Part shown: in pieces, positions 1 to 10,041 of the stretch
Position numbering within the stretch: the first letter of the stretch is position 1
Layout: every line of letters starts with the position of its first letter
Source: Flavobacterium terrigena
GTDB taxonomy: Bacteria > Bacteroidota > Bacteroidia > Flavobacteriales > Flavobacteriaceae
Reading direction: 5' to 3'
Assembly: GCF_900108955.1 (NCBI RefSeq)
Contig: NZ_FNYA01000006.1
Location: forward strand, 124,001-188,000
Length of the DNA stretch: 64,000 bases
Notes under the pieces: model-generated
The model's database searches: none
Told to the model about the DNA's origin: nothing
What the model saw: only the letters and a program-made list of their open reading frames with translations
Position numbers and translations under genes: made by a program

Positions 1-1140
1 GGGACACCAATGACATTTGAAGGTAAAGATCAAATTACAACCTTACAAGGTGATTCTGTTGAAGTTTCTCGTGGTCCTGCTGCGGCATTTATTGGCATAA
101 AACATGTTGGTACAAATGGTGGTGGTTTTTTCGGAGTGAACTCTGCTCATCCATTAGAAAACCCAACATACCTTACTAATGCAGTGGAACTTTGGGCACA
201 ATTAATTGTTCCTTTTGCTATGATTTTTGCTTTAGGTTTTTTTCTAAAAAAACGAAAATTATCCTACGTGGTTTTTGGAGTAATGACAATCGGTTTTTTA
301 CTCTTAGTAATTCCAACAATGACTTCCGAGTTAAACGGAAATCCAGCTATTGAAAGAATGGGAATTGCTCAAACTACAGGAGCAATGGAAGGTAAGGAAG
401 TTCGTTTTGGTCCAGCTATTTCAGGTTTTTGGAGTATTGCCACAACAGTAATTTCAACAGGTTCTGTTAATAGTATGCACGACAGTTCAATGCCAATTTC
501 TGGTTCAATGCAATTGTTATCTATGATGGTTAATGCTTTTTATGGAGGTTGTGGAGTTGGATGGTTAAATTTTTACATTTTCATTATTCTTGCTGTATTT
601 ATTTCGGGATTAATGGTCGGTAGAACGCCTGAGTTCTTAGGTAAGAAAATTGAAGCTCGAGAAGTTAAAATTGCTGCCTTTATTGCTATTCTTCATCCAT
701 TATTAATTTTATCTGGTACTGCTTTAGCATCTTATTTTGCAGCCAATGATACACCAATGGGGTATTGGTTTAGCGGAAATGCAACTGGTTGGCTAAACAA
801 TCCAGGTAATCACGGATTTTCAGAAATGTTATATGAGTTTACCTCAAGTTCTGCCAACAATGGTTCTGGTTTTGAAGGTTTAGGAGATAATAATCCGTTT
901 TGGAATATCACAACAGGAATTGTATTACTATTAGGAAGATTTTTACCTATTATTGGTCCGCTTGCGATTGCAGGATTGTTAGCTAGTAAAAAATACATTC
1001 CAGAAAGTGCAGGAACTTTAAAAACAGATACTACAATTTTTGGTATAATGGTTTTTGCAGTAATCGCAATTATAGCCGCACTTTCTTTCTTTCCAGCATT
1101 GGCTTTAGGTCCATTAGCAGAATATTTTACAATAAAATAA
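1..1140 (+). CDS. kdpA: Potassium-transporting ATPase subunit A, 5' truncated by window edge
   Basis: This is the K+-translocating, channel-like subunit of the inner-membrane KdpFABC pump. The frame is open from base 1 and the family is about 560 residues, so roughly 180 N-terminal residues lie outside the window and the ATG at base 10 is internal. Visible are the selectivity-filter loop containing TNGGGFFGVNSAHP and the later loops around MPISGSMQLLSMM and SSSANNGSGFEGLGDNNPFWN, separated by hydrophobic membrane helices. kdpB follows after 10 bases in the same direction. Identity is firm; only the N-terminus is unseen. Confidence 0.96.
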   Translation, partial: GTPMTFEGKDQITTLQGDSVEVSRGPAAAFIGIKHVGTNGGGFFGVNSAHPLENPTYLTNAVELWAQLIVPFAMIFALGFFLKKRKLSYVVFGVMTIGFLLLVIPTMTSELNGNPAIERMGIAQTTGAMEGKEVRFGPAISGFWSIATTVISTGSVNSMHDSSMPISGSMQLLSMMVNAFYGGCGVGWLNFYIFIILAVFISGLMVGRTPEFLGKKIEAREVKIAAFIAILHPLLILSGTALASYFAANDTPMGYWFSGNATGWLNNPGNHGFSEMLYEFTSSSANNGSGFEGLGDNNPFWNITTGIVLLLGRFLPIIGPLAIAGLLASKKYIPESAGTLKTDTTIFGIMVFAVIAIIAALSFFPALALGPLAEYFTIK

Positions 1141-1150
1141 TTAAATAAAA

Positions 1151-3199
1151 ATGAGTAAAAATAAATCCAATTCATTATTTGAAAGTAAGCAAGTAAAAGA
1201 AGCTTTAGTGCAATCTTTCGTGAAGCTTAACCCGAAAGTAATGTTCAAAAATCCAGTAATGTTTACTGTGGAAATTGGAACTGCAATTATGTTTTTCGTG
1301 TGTATTGCTATTTTAATGGGTGCACAAAATCAAGGTAGTTTCACTTATAATTTCATCGTATTCTTAATATTATTTGCAACACTTTTGTTTGCCAATTTTG
1401 CAGAAGCTATTGCAGAAGCACGAGGAAAAGCACAAGCAGATAGTTTAAGAAAAACAAGAGAAGAAACTCCTGCTAAAAAAGTTTTAGCAGTTGGAAAAGT
1501 CAGTTCAAGTGAAATTGAAATGGTTTCTTCATCACAATTAAAAAAAGGAGATATGTTTTTCTGCGAAGCGGGTGATGTAATTCCTACAGATGGAGAAATT
1601 ATTGAAGGTTTAGCAACAATTGATGAAAGTGCCATTACAGGAGAAAGTGCACCTGTTATTCGTGAAGCCGGCGGTGATAAAAGTTCGGTAACTGGTGGAA
1701 CAAAAGTATTAAGTGATAGAATAACCGTAAAAGTAACCACTGAACCTGGAGAAAGTTTTCTAGATAAAATGATTGCTTTGGTAGAAGGTGCAAGTCGACA
1801 AAAAACACCTAATGAAATTGCCTTAACTATTTTGTTAGCTGCTTTTACTTTAATTTTCGTAATCGTGTGTGTGACTTTAAAACCATTTGCAGATTATGCT
1901 AATGCGCCGATTACAATTGCAGCTTTTATTTCACTTTTTGTGTGTTTAATTCCAACAACCATTGGAGGGTTATTATCAGCTATTGGTATTGCAGGAATGG
2001 ATAGAGCATTGCGAGCAAACGTAATTACAAAATCAGGTAAAGCTGTTGAAACAGCTGGAGATATTGATGTTTTATTATTAGATAAAACAGGAACTATCAC
2101 TATTGGAAATAGAAAAGCAACCAATTTTTATCCAACTAATGGTGTTTCTAAAGAAGAATTTATTCAATCAGCTGTATTAAGCTCTTTAGCAGATGATACT
2201 CCCGAAGGGAAAAGTATTGTGGAATTAGCAGGAAATGAAGTTGCTCAAAAACTTTCAATTGAAGGAGCTACTTTGATCAAGTTTACTGCCGAAACTAGAA
2301 CTAGTGGGGTCGTCTTAAAAGATGGAACCAATATTAGAAAAGGCGCACAAGATGCTGCTAAAAACATTTCAGAACAAGCAGGATATAAATTCCCTGAAGA
2401 TACAGCTAAACAAGTAATAGAAATTTCTTCTAACGGTGGAACTCCTTTAGTAGTGATTAAAAATAGTCAAGTTCAAGGTGTAGTTGAATTGCAAGATATT
2501 ATCAAAACTGGAATGAAAGAACGTTTTGATCGTTTGCGAAAAATGGGTGTAAAAACTGTTATGGTTACTGGTGATAATCCATTAACAGCCAAATTCATTG
2601 CAGAAAAAGCTGGTGTAGATGATTTTATTGCAGAAGCAAAACCTGAAGACAAAATGAACTACATCAAAAATGAGCAACAAAACGGAAAATTAGTTGCCAT
2701 GATGGGAGACGGAACCAATGATGCTCCTGCATTAGCTCAAGCAGATGTTGGTGTAGCAATGAATAGTGGAACACAAGCGGCAAAAGAAGCTGGAAACATG
2801 GTTGATTTAGACAATGATCCAACTAAGTTAATTGAGATTGTAGAAATTGGGAAACAACTTTTAATGACAAGAGGAACACTTACAACTTTTTCAATTGCAA
2901 ATGATGTGGCTAAATATTTTGCAATCGTTCCTGCACTTTTTATTGCATCTATTCCAGCGTTGCAAGGTTTGAATATTATGCAATTACATAGTCCAGAAAG
3001 TGCCATTTTATCAGCGGTTATTTTCAATGCTATCATTATTCCAATATTAATTCCGTTAGCATTACGTGGTGTGGATTACAAACCAATCGGAGCAAGTGCA
3101 ATTCTAAAAAGAAATCTTTTAATTTATGGTTTAGGAGGAATTATTATACCATTTATTGGAATTAAATTGATTGATTTAGTAGTAGCAATGTTCTTTTAA
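1151..3199 (+). CDS. kdpB: Potassium-transporting P-type ATPase subunit B
   Basis: This is the ATP-hydrolysing subunit of the Kdp high-affinity K+ pump, a P-type ATPase. It has the actuator motif TGES (about residue 163), the phosphorylation motif DKTGTIT with the acyl-phosphate aspartate at about D311, and the hinge motif [10 protein letters not shown] at about residue 519. Transmembrane helices lie at roughly 35-80, 220-280 and 575-680. At 682 aa it has the normal KdpB length. It sits between kdpA and kdpC with gaps of 10 and 11 bases, so the genes are very probably co-transcribed. No key residue is missing. Confidence 0.98.
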   Translation: MSKNKSNSLFESKQVKEALVQSFVKLNPKVMFKNPVMFTVEIGTAIMFFVCIAILMGAQNQGSFTYNFIVFLILFATLLFANFAEAIAEARGKAQADSLRKTREETPAKKVLAVGKVSSSEIEMVSSSQLKKGDMFFCEAGDVIPTDGEIIEGLATIDESAITGESAPVIREAGGDKSSVTGGTKVLSDRITVKVTTEPGESFLDKMIALVEGASRQKTPNEIALTILLAAFTLIFVIVCVTLKPFADYANAPITIAAFISLFVCLIPTTIGGLLSAIGIAGMDRALRANVITKSGKAVETAGDIDVLLLDKTGTITIGNRKATNFYPTNGVSKEEFIQSAVLSSLADDTPEGKSIVELAGNEVAQKLSIEGATLIKFTAETRTSGVVLKDGTNIRKGAQDAAKNISEQAGYKFPEDTAKQVIEISSNGGTPLVVIKNSQVQGVVELQDIIKTGMKERFDRLRKMGVKTVMVTGDNPLTAKFIAEKAGVDDFIAEAKPEDKMNYIKNEQQNGKLVAMMGDGTNDAPALAQADVGVAMNSGTQAAKEAGNMVDLDNDPTKLIEIVEIGKQLLMTRGTLTTFSIANDVAKYFAIVPALFIASIPALQGLNIMQLHSPESAILSAVIFNAIIIPILIPLALRGVDYKPIGASAILKRNLLIYGLGGIIIPFIGIKLIDLVVAMFF

Positions 3200-3210
3200 A
3201 AATTTACAAA

Positions 3211-3765
3211 ATGAAAAATATAATATCAATAATAAAGTTTACTGTTTTAATAGTAATTTTGTTTGCAGTCATCTATCCTTTAACAATTTTAGCAATTGCC
3301 CAATTTGCTCCAAACCAAGGTAAAGGAGAAACTATTTCAGTAAATGGAAAAGTAGTTGGATATCAAAAAATCGGCCAAAAGTTTGATAAAGTGAACTATT
3401 TTTGGGGACGACCATCAGCTGTAGATTATAATGCCGCTGGAAGTGCTGGAAGCAATAAAGGACCAAGTAATGCCGATTATTTGGCTCAAGTTCAAAAAAG
3501 AATTGATACTTTTTTAGTTGTACATCCTTATTTGAAAAAATCGGAAATACCAGCTGATATGGTAACAGCATCGGGAAGTGGATTAGATCCAAATATTTCG
3601 CCACAAGGCGCTTTAATTCAAGTAAAAAGAGTAGCTGATGCTAGAAAATTACCAGAAGAAAAAGTAAAACAATTAGTTGAAAAAATGAGTAACAAACCAA
3701 AAGTTATGGGAACTGAAACAGTAAACGTTTTAGAATTGAACATCGCTTTAGATCAATTGAAATAA
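3211..3765 (+). CDS. kdpC: Potassium-transporting ATPase subunit C
   Basis: KdpC is the single-pass subunit that helps assemble the Kdp complex and nucleotide binding by KdpB. The 184-aa product has one N-terminal membrane helix (about residues 7-29). The periplasmic/cytosolic domain then carries family features such as YFWGRPSAVDYN, SGSNKGPSN and the C-terminal DPNISPQGALIQVKRVA segment. It lies 11 bases after kdpB and 9 bases before the outer-membrane protein gene, which places it mid-operon. Confidence 0.97.
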   Translation: MKNIISIIKFTVLIVILFAVIYPLTILAIAQFAPNQGKGETISVNGKVVGYQKIGQKFDKVNYFWGRPSAVDYNAAGSAGSNKGPSNADYLAQVQKRIDTFLVVHPYLKKSEIPADMVTASGSGLDPNISPQGALIQVKRVADARKLPEEKVKQLVEKMSNKPKVMGTETVNVLELNIALDQLK

Positions 3766-3774
3766 TAGAATTAA

Positions 3775-4857
3775 ATGAAAAAAATAATATTGACAGCTTT
3801 AGTAGCTTTCGGATTTACAATAGTTAATGCTCAAGAAGTAGAAAAAGAGAAAAGTCCATTAACATTTTCAGGATATTTAGAAACCTATTACAGTTACGAT
3901 TTCGGAAATCCAGACACTCATTTGCGACCAGGATTTGTGTATAGTCATAATAAACACAATGAGTTAAATCTAAATTTAGGATTGGCAAAAGTAAATTATG
4001 CCAAAGACAATATTAGAGGAAATTTTGCATTAATGGGCGGAACTTACGCACAATATAATTTATCTGCTGAACAAGATTTAATAAAAAACATCTATGAAGC
4101 TAACGTTGGTGTAAAAATCTCAAAAAAAGCAAACTTATGGGTTGATGCAGGAATTATGCCTTCTCATATTGGTTTTGAAAGTGCTATTGGAAAAGACTGT
4201 ATGAATTTAACTAGAAGTATTTTAGCAGATAATTCACCTTATTATGAGGCAGGAGCAAAAATTGGCTATACTTCTAAATCTGAAAAATGGTATTTAGCAG
4301 CTATGTACTTAAACGGTTGGCAACGCATTCAAAAAGTTGATGGAAATCAAACACCAGCTTTTGGAACTCAAGTGACTTATAAACCATCGGGGAAAGCTAC
4401 TTTAAATTGGAGTACTTATGTAGGAAATGAACAACCGGATATCGACAGAAAATGGCGTTATTTCAATAATTTTTACGGACAATTTAAGGTTTCTGAAAAA
4501 ACTAATTTAGTTGCTGGTTTTGATATTGGAGCACAACAAACTCTAAAAGGTAGTAGCGATTATGAAACTTGGTATTCACCGGTTATTATCGCACAATATA
4601 AACCAACTGCAAAAATTCAATTGGCAGCAAGAGGTGAGTATTATCAAGATAAGAACGGAGTAATCATCGCAACAGGAACTGAAAATGGTTTTAAAACTTT
4701 CGGTTATTCTGCTAACTTTGATTATCTAGTTTCAGATAATGTAATGTTTAGAATTGAAGCGCGTTCATTAAATAGTAAGGATGCAATTTTTTTAAGAAAC
4801 AATAATCCAACAGATAGTAATTTCTTTGTTACTACTTCTTTGGCTATTTCTTTCTAG
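3775..4857 (+). CDS. Outer-membrane beta-barrel protein of the kdp operon
   Basis: The 360-aa protein has a signal peptide (residues 1-19, ending VNAQ). A long stretch of alternating polar/hydrophobic strands follows and ends in an aromatic-terminated strand (LAISF), typical of an outer-membrane barrel. It resembles the putative OmpL-like/BBP2-type porins that often follow kdpC in Bacteroidetes; this is recall of family context, not a search. Its place 9 bases after kdpC suggests it admits K+ through the outer membrane when the Kdp pump is induced. That role is inferred from position only. Confidence 0.8.
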   Translation: MKKIILTALVAFGFTIVNAQEVEKEKSPLTFSGYLETYYSYDFGNPDTHLRPGFVYSHNKHNELNLNLGLAKVNYAKDNIRGNFALMGGTYAQYNLSAEQDLIKNIYEANVGVKISKKANLWVDAGIMPSHIGFESAIGKDCMNLTRSILADNSPYYEAGAKIGYTSKSEKWYLAAMYLNGWQRIQKVDGNQTPAFGTQVTYKPSGKATLNWSTYVGNEQPDIDRKWRYFNNFYGQFKVSEKTNLVAGFDIGAQQTLKGSSDYETWYSPVIIAQYKPTAKIQLAARGEYYQDKNGVIIATGTENGFKTFGYSANFDYLVSDNVMFRIEARSLNSKDAIFLRNNNPTDSNFFVTTSLAISF

Positions 4858-4884
4858 TTAGAGTATTAAATATAATTTATAAAT

Positions 4885-4912
4885 CCTACAAGGTTAATTT
4901 TGACCTTGTAGG
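4885..4912. repeat. Intergenic hairpin between porin and KdpD-like gene
   Basis: The arms CCTACAAGGT and ACCTTGTAGG pair perfectly (10 bp) around an 8-base loop. A short T-rich stretch follows but no clean T-run, so it may be a weak intra-operon terminator or mRNA stabiliser. It may also be a copy of the short palindromic repeats common between flavobacterial genes. Confidence 0.55.
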
Positions 4913-4927
4913 TTATTTTCGTTAACT

Positions 4928-6055
4928 ATGGATGCTGAAAAAGAAAAAAACGTAAAGCATTTTCTAGATTTAATTCAAAAATCTAGAAAAGGAAAATTCA
5001 AAGTCTATATTGGAATGAGCGCCGGAGTAGGTAAAACTTATCGAATGCTACAAGAAGCACATACACTTTTGAAGAAAGGTATTGATGTTAAGATTGGTTA
5101 TATTGAAACACATAATCGTAAAGAAACGCATGAATTATTGGCTGGACTTCCTGTAATTCCAAGAAGAACAATTTTTTATAAAGGAAAAGAATTGGAAGAA
5201 ATGGACGTGCAAGCAATTATCAATCTTCGTCCTGAAATTGTCATTGTTGATGAACTAGCTCATACTAATATTGAAGGTAGCAAAAATGAAAAACGTTGGC
5301 AAGATGTTTTAGAAATTTTAGATGCAGGAATTAATGTGATTTCAGCGGTAAATATTCAGCATATTGAAAGTTTAAATCAAAATGTTAAAGACATTACTAA
5401 TGTTGATGTTCAAGAGCGAGTTCCAGATAATGTGTTGCGATTAGCAGATGAAGTAGTAAATATTGACCTTACTTCAGATGAATTAATCACACGATTAAAA
5501 GAAGGGAAAATTTATACTGAAGATAAAATTCAGGCTGCTTTAAATAACTTTTTCAAATCAGATCAAATTCTTCAATTAAGAGAACTTGCTCTGAAAGAAG
5601 TGGCAAGTCAAGTTGTTAGGAAAGTAGAGAATGAAGTGCCAAAAAATGTAGCTTTAAGACACGAAAAGCTTTTAGCTTGCATTAGTAGTAATGATAAAAC
5701 TGCCAAAATAGTAATTAGAAAAACCGCGCGTTTAGCTAGTTATTATAACAGTAATTGGTATGTTTTATATATTGAAACTCCAAAAGAAAGTAGTGATAAA
5801 ATTGCTTTGGATAAACAACGTTATTTAATCAATAACTTTAAGCTTGCAACCGAATTAGGTGCCGAAGTTATAAAAGTTCAAAGTTCTAATATAACTGATG
5901 CTATTTTAGATGTTGTGGAACAAAAAGATATTACAACTGTTTGTATTGGAAAACCACACTTAAATTTATTTAAAGTAATTTTGTCTACTAATGTATTTAA
6001 TAAATTATTAAATAATCTTTCATCATCTAATATTGATCTTGTAATTCTTTCCTAA
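4928..6055 (+). CDS. Stand-alone KdpD sensor domain plus universal-stress domain
   Basis: The 375-aa soluble protein matches only the N-terminal half of a classical KdpD. A KdpD domain (about residues 20-230) has the P-loop GMSAGVGKT at 29-37 and the downstream motif VDELAHTN near 108. A universal-stress-protein-like domain follows (about 245-375). There are no membrane helices and no kinase domain. The stop overlaps the start of the following histidine kinase gene (TAATG), so the two are translationally coupled. It probably senses K+ or turgor status and passes it to that kinase. The split architecture looks genuine rather than a frameshift, because each half has its own complete domains. 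Confidence 0.9.
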   Translation: MDAEKEKNVKHFLDLIQKSRKGKFKVYIGMSAGVGKTYRMLQEAHTLLKKGIDVKIGYIETHNRKETHELLAGLPVIPRRTIFYKGKELEEMDVQAIINLRPEIVIVDELAHTNIEGSKNEKRWQDVLEILDAGINVISAVNIQHIESLNQNVKDITNVDVQERVPDNVLRLADEVVNIDLTSDELITRLKEGKIYTEDKIQAALNNFFKSDQILQLRELALKEVASQVVRKVENEVPKNVALRHEKLLACISSNDKTAKIVIRKTARLASYYNSNWYVLYIETPKESSDKIALDKQRYLINNFKLATELGAEVIKVQSSNITDAILDVVEQKDITTVCIGKPHLNLFKVILSTNVFNKLLNNLSSSNIDLVILS

Positions 6056-7773
6056 TGAGAATAAAAACTAAATTAAATCTAGGAGTAGGGGTATTGTTCT
6101 TGCTAATAATAATACTATCTATAATAAGTGCTTTTTATATATATTCTATAAAAAGAGACACTCAAAATATCATTAAGGCTAATTATGAAACATTAGAGTA
6201 TTCTAGAAATATGCTTTTGGCTTTAGATGAAATTAATGAAAATGATTCAAAATCTGTTGCTATTTTTGAAGTCAACTTGAAAAAGCAGTTGAATAACATT
6301 ACAGAAGTTGGAGAAAAAAAGATAACATACAAATTGAGAGATAATTTTAATTTTCTTAAAACCAATATGCTAAATGATAGTATTAAATTTCAAATCCATC
6401 AGAATATTTTTGAGATTATGAAACTTAATATGGATTCCATAAAACAAAAAAGTGATGTAGCAAAAAAAACAGCAGAAACCGCAAATTTTTGGGTGATTAT
6501 TATAGGAACAATGTGTTTTCTTATTGCCTTTAATTTGTTGGTTAATTTGCCAAATAACATAGCAAATCCAATTAAAGAATTAACTTCAAGTATTCAAGAA
6601 ATTGCTAATAAAAATTATTCTAAACGAGTACATTTTTTAGACCATAATGAATTTGGAGATTTGGCTAGTTCGTTTAATACTATGGCAGAAAAATTGGAAG
6701 AATATCACAGTAGTAATTTATATAAACTATCATTTGAGAAGAAACGATTAGAAACCTTAATTAATAATATGCATGATCCAATTATTGGATTAGATAATCA
6801 AGATGTAATTCTGTTTGTAAACGATGAAGCCTTGAAGATTATTGGATTAAAACAAGAGGATGTTTTAGGGAAATCGGCTCTTAAATTAGCATTGGAAAAC
6901 GATTTAATAAGAACATTATTAAACAATAAAAACAATTCTGAAAAAACACCACCAATTAAAATATTTGCTGATAATAAAGAAAGTTATTTCGAAAGAGAAA
7001 TTGTAAATATAACAATAACACCAACTGGTGAAGACAAAACTATTGATATTGGAGATGTAATTATACTGAGAAATATTACCATATTTAAAGAATTAGATTT
7101 TGCAAAAACAAACTTTATTGCAACAGTTTCTCACGAATTAAAAACACCAATTTCATCTATTAAATTCAGTTTGCAATTATTAGAAAAAGCTGAAACAGGA
7201 AAGATAAATGAGGAACAAAAACAATTGATTGAAAGCATAAAAGAAGACAGTCAAAGATTATTAAAGATTACAGGAGAATTATTAGATATTTCGCAATTAG
7301 AAACAGGTAACATTCATTTAAGTATTGAAAAAAGTAATCCATATCAAATAGTTAATTATGCTGTTGATGCTGTAAAAGTACAAGCTGAACAAAAACAAAT
7401 AGAACTTATTGTAGAAGCTGATGATGATTTGCCAGAAGTTAAAGCTGATAGTGAAAAAACGGGTTGGGTTTTAATTAATTTTCTAACGAATGCAATAACT
7501 TATTCTACAAGTAACAGCGAAATAATTGTCAAATTAAAAAAAGAAAACAATCAAGTTGTATTTCAAGTTATTGATAATGGAAAAGGAATTGATAAACGTT
7601 ATCAATCGAAAGTTTTCGATAAATATTTTCAGATACCAGGAAGTAATAAATCTGGTACAGGCTTAGGTTTAGCAATAAGTAAAGAATTTATTGAAGCTCA
7701 AAATGGTACAATTGCTGTCGAAAGTGAACTTGGTTTAGGTAGTACTTTTAGTATTGGTTTGAATGTTGTTTAA
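6055..7773 (+). CDS. Membrane sensor histidine kinase (HAMP-PAS-HisKA-HATPase) of the kdp operon
   Basis: This 572-aa inner-membrane kinase has a helix at about 8-28, an extracytoplasmic four-helix-like sensor of about 110 residues and a second helix near 143-163. After these come a HAMP domain (about 165-220), a PAS-like domain (about 230-345), HisKA with the phospho-acceptor in ATVSHELKTP (H360), and HATPase_c with N box NFLTNAITYS, G1 DNGKGID and G2 GTGLGLAISKEF. Coupling to the KdpD-like gene suggests the pair replaces a fused KdpD. No response regulator gene lies downstream in the window; a partner may lie upstream of kdpA. Confidence 0.92.
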   Translation: MRIKTKLNLGVGVLFLLIIILSIISAFYIYSIKRDTQNIIKANYETLEYSRNMLLALDEINENDSKSVAIFEVNLKKQLNNITEVGEKKITYKLRDNFNFLKTNMLNDSIKFQIHQNIFEIMKLNMDSIKQKSDVAKKTAETANFWVIIIGTMCFLIAFNLLVNLPNNIANPIKELTSSIQEIANKNYSKRVHFLDHNEFGDLASSFNTMAEKLEEYHSSNLYKLSFEKKRLETLINNMHDPIIGLDNQDVILFVNDEALKIIGLKQEDVLGKSALKLALENDLIRTLLNNKNNSEKTPPIKIFADNKESYFEREIVNITITPTGEDKTIDIGDVIILRNITIFKELDFAKTNFIATVSHELKTPISSIKFSLQLLEKAETGKINEEQKQLIESIKEDSQRLLKITGELLDISQLETGNIHLSIEKSNPYQIVNYAVDAVKVQAEQKQIELIVEADDDLPEVKADSEKTGWVLINFLTNAITYSTSNSEIIVKLKKENNQVVFQVIDNGKGIDKRYQSKVFDKYFQIPGSNKSGTGLGLAISKEFIEAQNGTIAVESELGLGSTFSIGLNVV

Positions 7774-7987
7774 ATAAATAATGTTCATGAACTAAAAAAA
7801 ACACTTGTTATCAAACCAAGTTTTAAAATATAAGTACACATTTAATTTTAAAAAGTTGGTAGGGAAATAATAAATAAGCATAGTAAGAAGAAAATTCTAT
7901 TTTACATAATGTATATTATAGTTCAAATATAATATTTTAAAATTATCATAAATACTACGTTAATTGCTAAACATTATTTAGTTTTGT

Positions 7988-8284
7988 ATGAAATATAAAT
8001 TTATACATAAAATGTTAAACTGGTTTAAAAAAATCGCACTACTTGAAGGATTATCTTTATTACTATTATTATTCATTGCAATGCCGTTGAAATATTTTGC
8101 AGACTTACCAATATATGTTAAGTATGTTGGAATGACTCACGGAATTTTATTCATATTATATGTGATTATGGCATTTTTACTTAAAGAAGAAAAAAATTGG
8201 AATCTTAAAAATTTCGCTATAATTCTTGTTGCATCATTTATTCCAGCTGGAACATTTTACGTAGATAAAAAATATCTTAGCTAA
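7988..8284 (+). CDS. DUF3817-type small membrane protein
   Basis: The product is a 98-aa integral membrane protein with about three hydrophobic segments. It has the DUF3817 hallmark FKKIALLEGLSLLLLL followed by AMPLKYFADLP and a histidine-containing second helix (GMTHGILFILY). Function is unknown for the family. An internal ATG at 8012 would give a start closer to most family members, so the N-terminus is uncertain by eight residues. It follows a 214-base AT-rich gap in which I saw no further gene. Confidence 0.85.
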   Translation: MKYKFIHKMLNWFKKIALLEGLSLLLLLFIAMPLKYFADLPIYVKYVGMTHGILFILYVIMAFLLKEEKNWNLKNFAIILVASFIPAGTFYVDKKYLS

Positions 8285-8324
8285 AATTTCGATATTTCAA
8301 AAAAAATAAAAATAATTTCTGAAT

Positions 8325-9593
8325 ATGAAAGTTTTCGACATAGCCGAGCCTTTATTAAAAAAAATAGATTTTGGTGCAAATTTCACACTATATGGAAATT
8401 TGTTTATCAATCTATTGATATTAATGCTTATTGCTTATGCTATAGATTATATCGCTAAGAAAGTATTAATTATTGGTTTAGCTGTCGTTGCAACCTATAC
8501 AAAATCAACTTTTGACGATTTTTTGGTCGCCAATAAAACAGCAAAATACATTGCGCATTTAGTACCATTATATTACATAAGTAAAAAAATACCTATCGTT
8601 TTAGATGATTTTGTATATTGGGAAAACTTGTTTGGAAAAAGCGTAAAAATTTTCATCATTGTTTTATCACTTTTTATTGTTCGAAGTGTATTTCATTCGT
8701 TAAAAGATTATTTAAAAACCCAACCAAAATACAACGACAAACCAATTGATAGTTACATTCAGGTAATTATGATTGTGTTATGGATTTATTCTTTAATTTC
8801 TATAGTTTTACTGCTTTTAGACACTAAAAAAGGTGTTTTATTAACCGCTTTTGGGTCAATTTCAGCCTTGATTATCTTAGTTTTTAGAGATACGATTTTA
8901 GGATTTGTAGCTAGTATTCAAGTTACCGTGAACGATATGGTTCGTATTGGTGATTGGATTACAGTTGATAAATTTGGCGCTGATGGCGAAGTGGAAGAAA
9001 TTAATTTGGCGACAGTAAAAGTTCGAAATTTTGATAACACCACTTCCACTATTCCAACTTATAGCTTAATTTCTGATAGTTTTAGAAACTGGCGCGGAAT
9101 GATAAATTCTGATGGTAGACGTATCAAAAGACACGTTTTAATCAAAGGTGCAACTGTTCGATTTATTACTAATGAGGAATTAGAATCGTTTAAACGCATT
9201 CAGTTTGTGGCGAGTTATATTGAAAAACGTAAAGCAGATATTGATAAATTTAATATAGCGAACAATATTGATAAATCTTTAAATGTAAATGGGAGAAATA
9301 TAACGAATTTAGGACTTTTCAGAAAATACGTTCAAAAATATATTGAAACGCATCCAGGTATCAATAAAGATATGCAATTGATGGTAAGGCATTTACAACC
9401 TACGGAAAAGGGAATTCCGTTAGAAATTTACTGCTTTAGTAAAGACAAAAAATGGGAAAACTACGAATATATAATGGCCGATATTTTCGATCATATTATT
9501 GCTTCAATTCCTTATTTTGATTTAGAATTATTTGAAGTTCAGCACGTTAAAGCTGATAAATTGAATTTATTGAGCTTACCAGATTTAGAATAA
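8325..9593 (+). CDS. MscS-family mechanosensitive ion channel
   Basis: This 422-aa inner-membrane protein has about five N-terminal helices and then the MscS core. The pore helix segment is LFRDTILGFVASIQVTVNDMVRIGDWI (about 187-213), followed by the beta domain VEEINLATVKVRNFDN and a C-terminal vestibule domain. The long N-terminus and the short insertion before the C-terminal domain resemble YbdG-like members. It would release solutes at hypo-osmotic shock. It lies 40 bases after the small membrane protein gene and may be co-transcribed with it. Confidence 0.92.
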   Translation: MKVFDIAEPLLKKIDFGANFTLYGNLFINLLILMLIAYAIDYIAKKVLIIGLAVVATYTKSTFDDFLVANKTAKYIAHLVPLYYISKKIPIVLDDFVYWENLFGKSVKIFIIVLSLFIVRSVFHSLKDYLKTQPKYNDKPIDSYIQVIMIVLWIYSLISIVLLLLDTKKGVLLTAFGSISALIILVFRDTILGFVASIQVTVNDMVRIGDWITVDKFGADGEVEEINLATVKVRNFDNTTSTIPTYSLISDSFRNWRGMINSDGRRIKRHVLIKGATVRFITNEELESFKRIQFVASYIEKRKADIDKFNIANNIDKSLNVNGRNITNLGLFRKYVQKYIETHPGINKDMQLMVRHLQPTEKGIPLEIYCFSKDKKWENYEYIMADIFDHIIASIPYFDLELFEVQHVKADKLNLLSLPDLE

Positions 9594-9604
9594 TCAACTC
9601 AATC

Positions 9605-10009
9605 TTATAAGTTTGAGTTGATTATATCTAAATGATCAAATGCTAATTCTGGTAAATCGTTCATCGAAAACCATTTTACCTCTTTGGCATCATCTTTCGC
9701 TTTTACAATTTGATTATCAATTAGATTTGTTTTGTAAGCTACAGAAATCATATGCCCACGTGGATCACGATTTGGTTTTCCGAAGGCACCAATTTGAGTC
9801 ATTTCACTCGTTTCAATATTCGTTTCTTCAAATAATTCTCTCCTAGCCGCTTGTTCTAAATCTTCACCTTCATCCACAAATCCGCCAGGTAACGCCCAGC
9901 AATCTTTAAAAGGTTCGTTCAATCGTTTTATTAGTAAAATTTCATTAGTTATTTTGTTAATAACTAATACATCAACTGTTACAAAAATTTTGGATACGTA
10001 TTTAGACAT
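9605..10009 (-). CDS. Nudix hydrolase
   Basis: The 134-aa protein carries a complete Nudix box, GGFVDEGEDLEQAARRELFEE (GX5EX7REUXEEXGU), at about residues 42-62, which coordinates Mg2+ for hydrolysis of nucleoside diphosphate-linked substrates. The N-terminal TVDVLVINKITNEILLIKR strand pattern resembles NrtR/ADP-ribose pyrophosphatase-like Nudix domains, but no DNA-binding winged helix is attached. The substrate cannot be told from sequence. It converges with the MscS gene (11-base gap) and diverges from the gene at 10042. Confidence 0.9.
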   Translation of the reverse strand: MSKYVSKIFVTVDVLVINKITNEILLIKRLNEPFKDCWALPGGFVDEGEDLEQAARRELFEETNIETSEMTQIGAFGKPNRDPRGHMISVAYKTNLIDNQIVKAKDDAKEVKWFSMNDLPELAFDHLDIINSNL

Positions 10010-10041
10010 GATAGTTTTTTTTGTAAATTTAAAATAAAAAA

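Noticed and set aside
810..1175. Open frame antisense to kdpA
   Set aside because: It lies wholly within a conserved transporter gene on the other strand and shows no family signature; the AT-rich coding bias of kdpA makes such frames common.
4928..7773. KdpD gene broken by a frameshift
   Set aside because: The kinase has its own transmembrane sensor, HAMP and PAS domains absent from a fused KdpD, and the genes meet in a clean TAATG overlap, so they are separate genes.
7774..7987. Gene or RNA in the gap after the histidine kinase
   Set aside because: AT-rich, only a weak ACTTG/CAAGT stem (7803-7821) and no coding frame of note.
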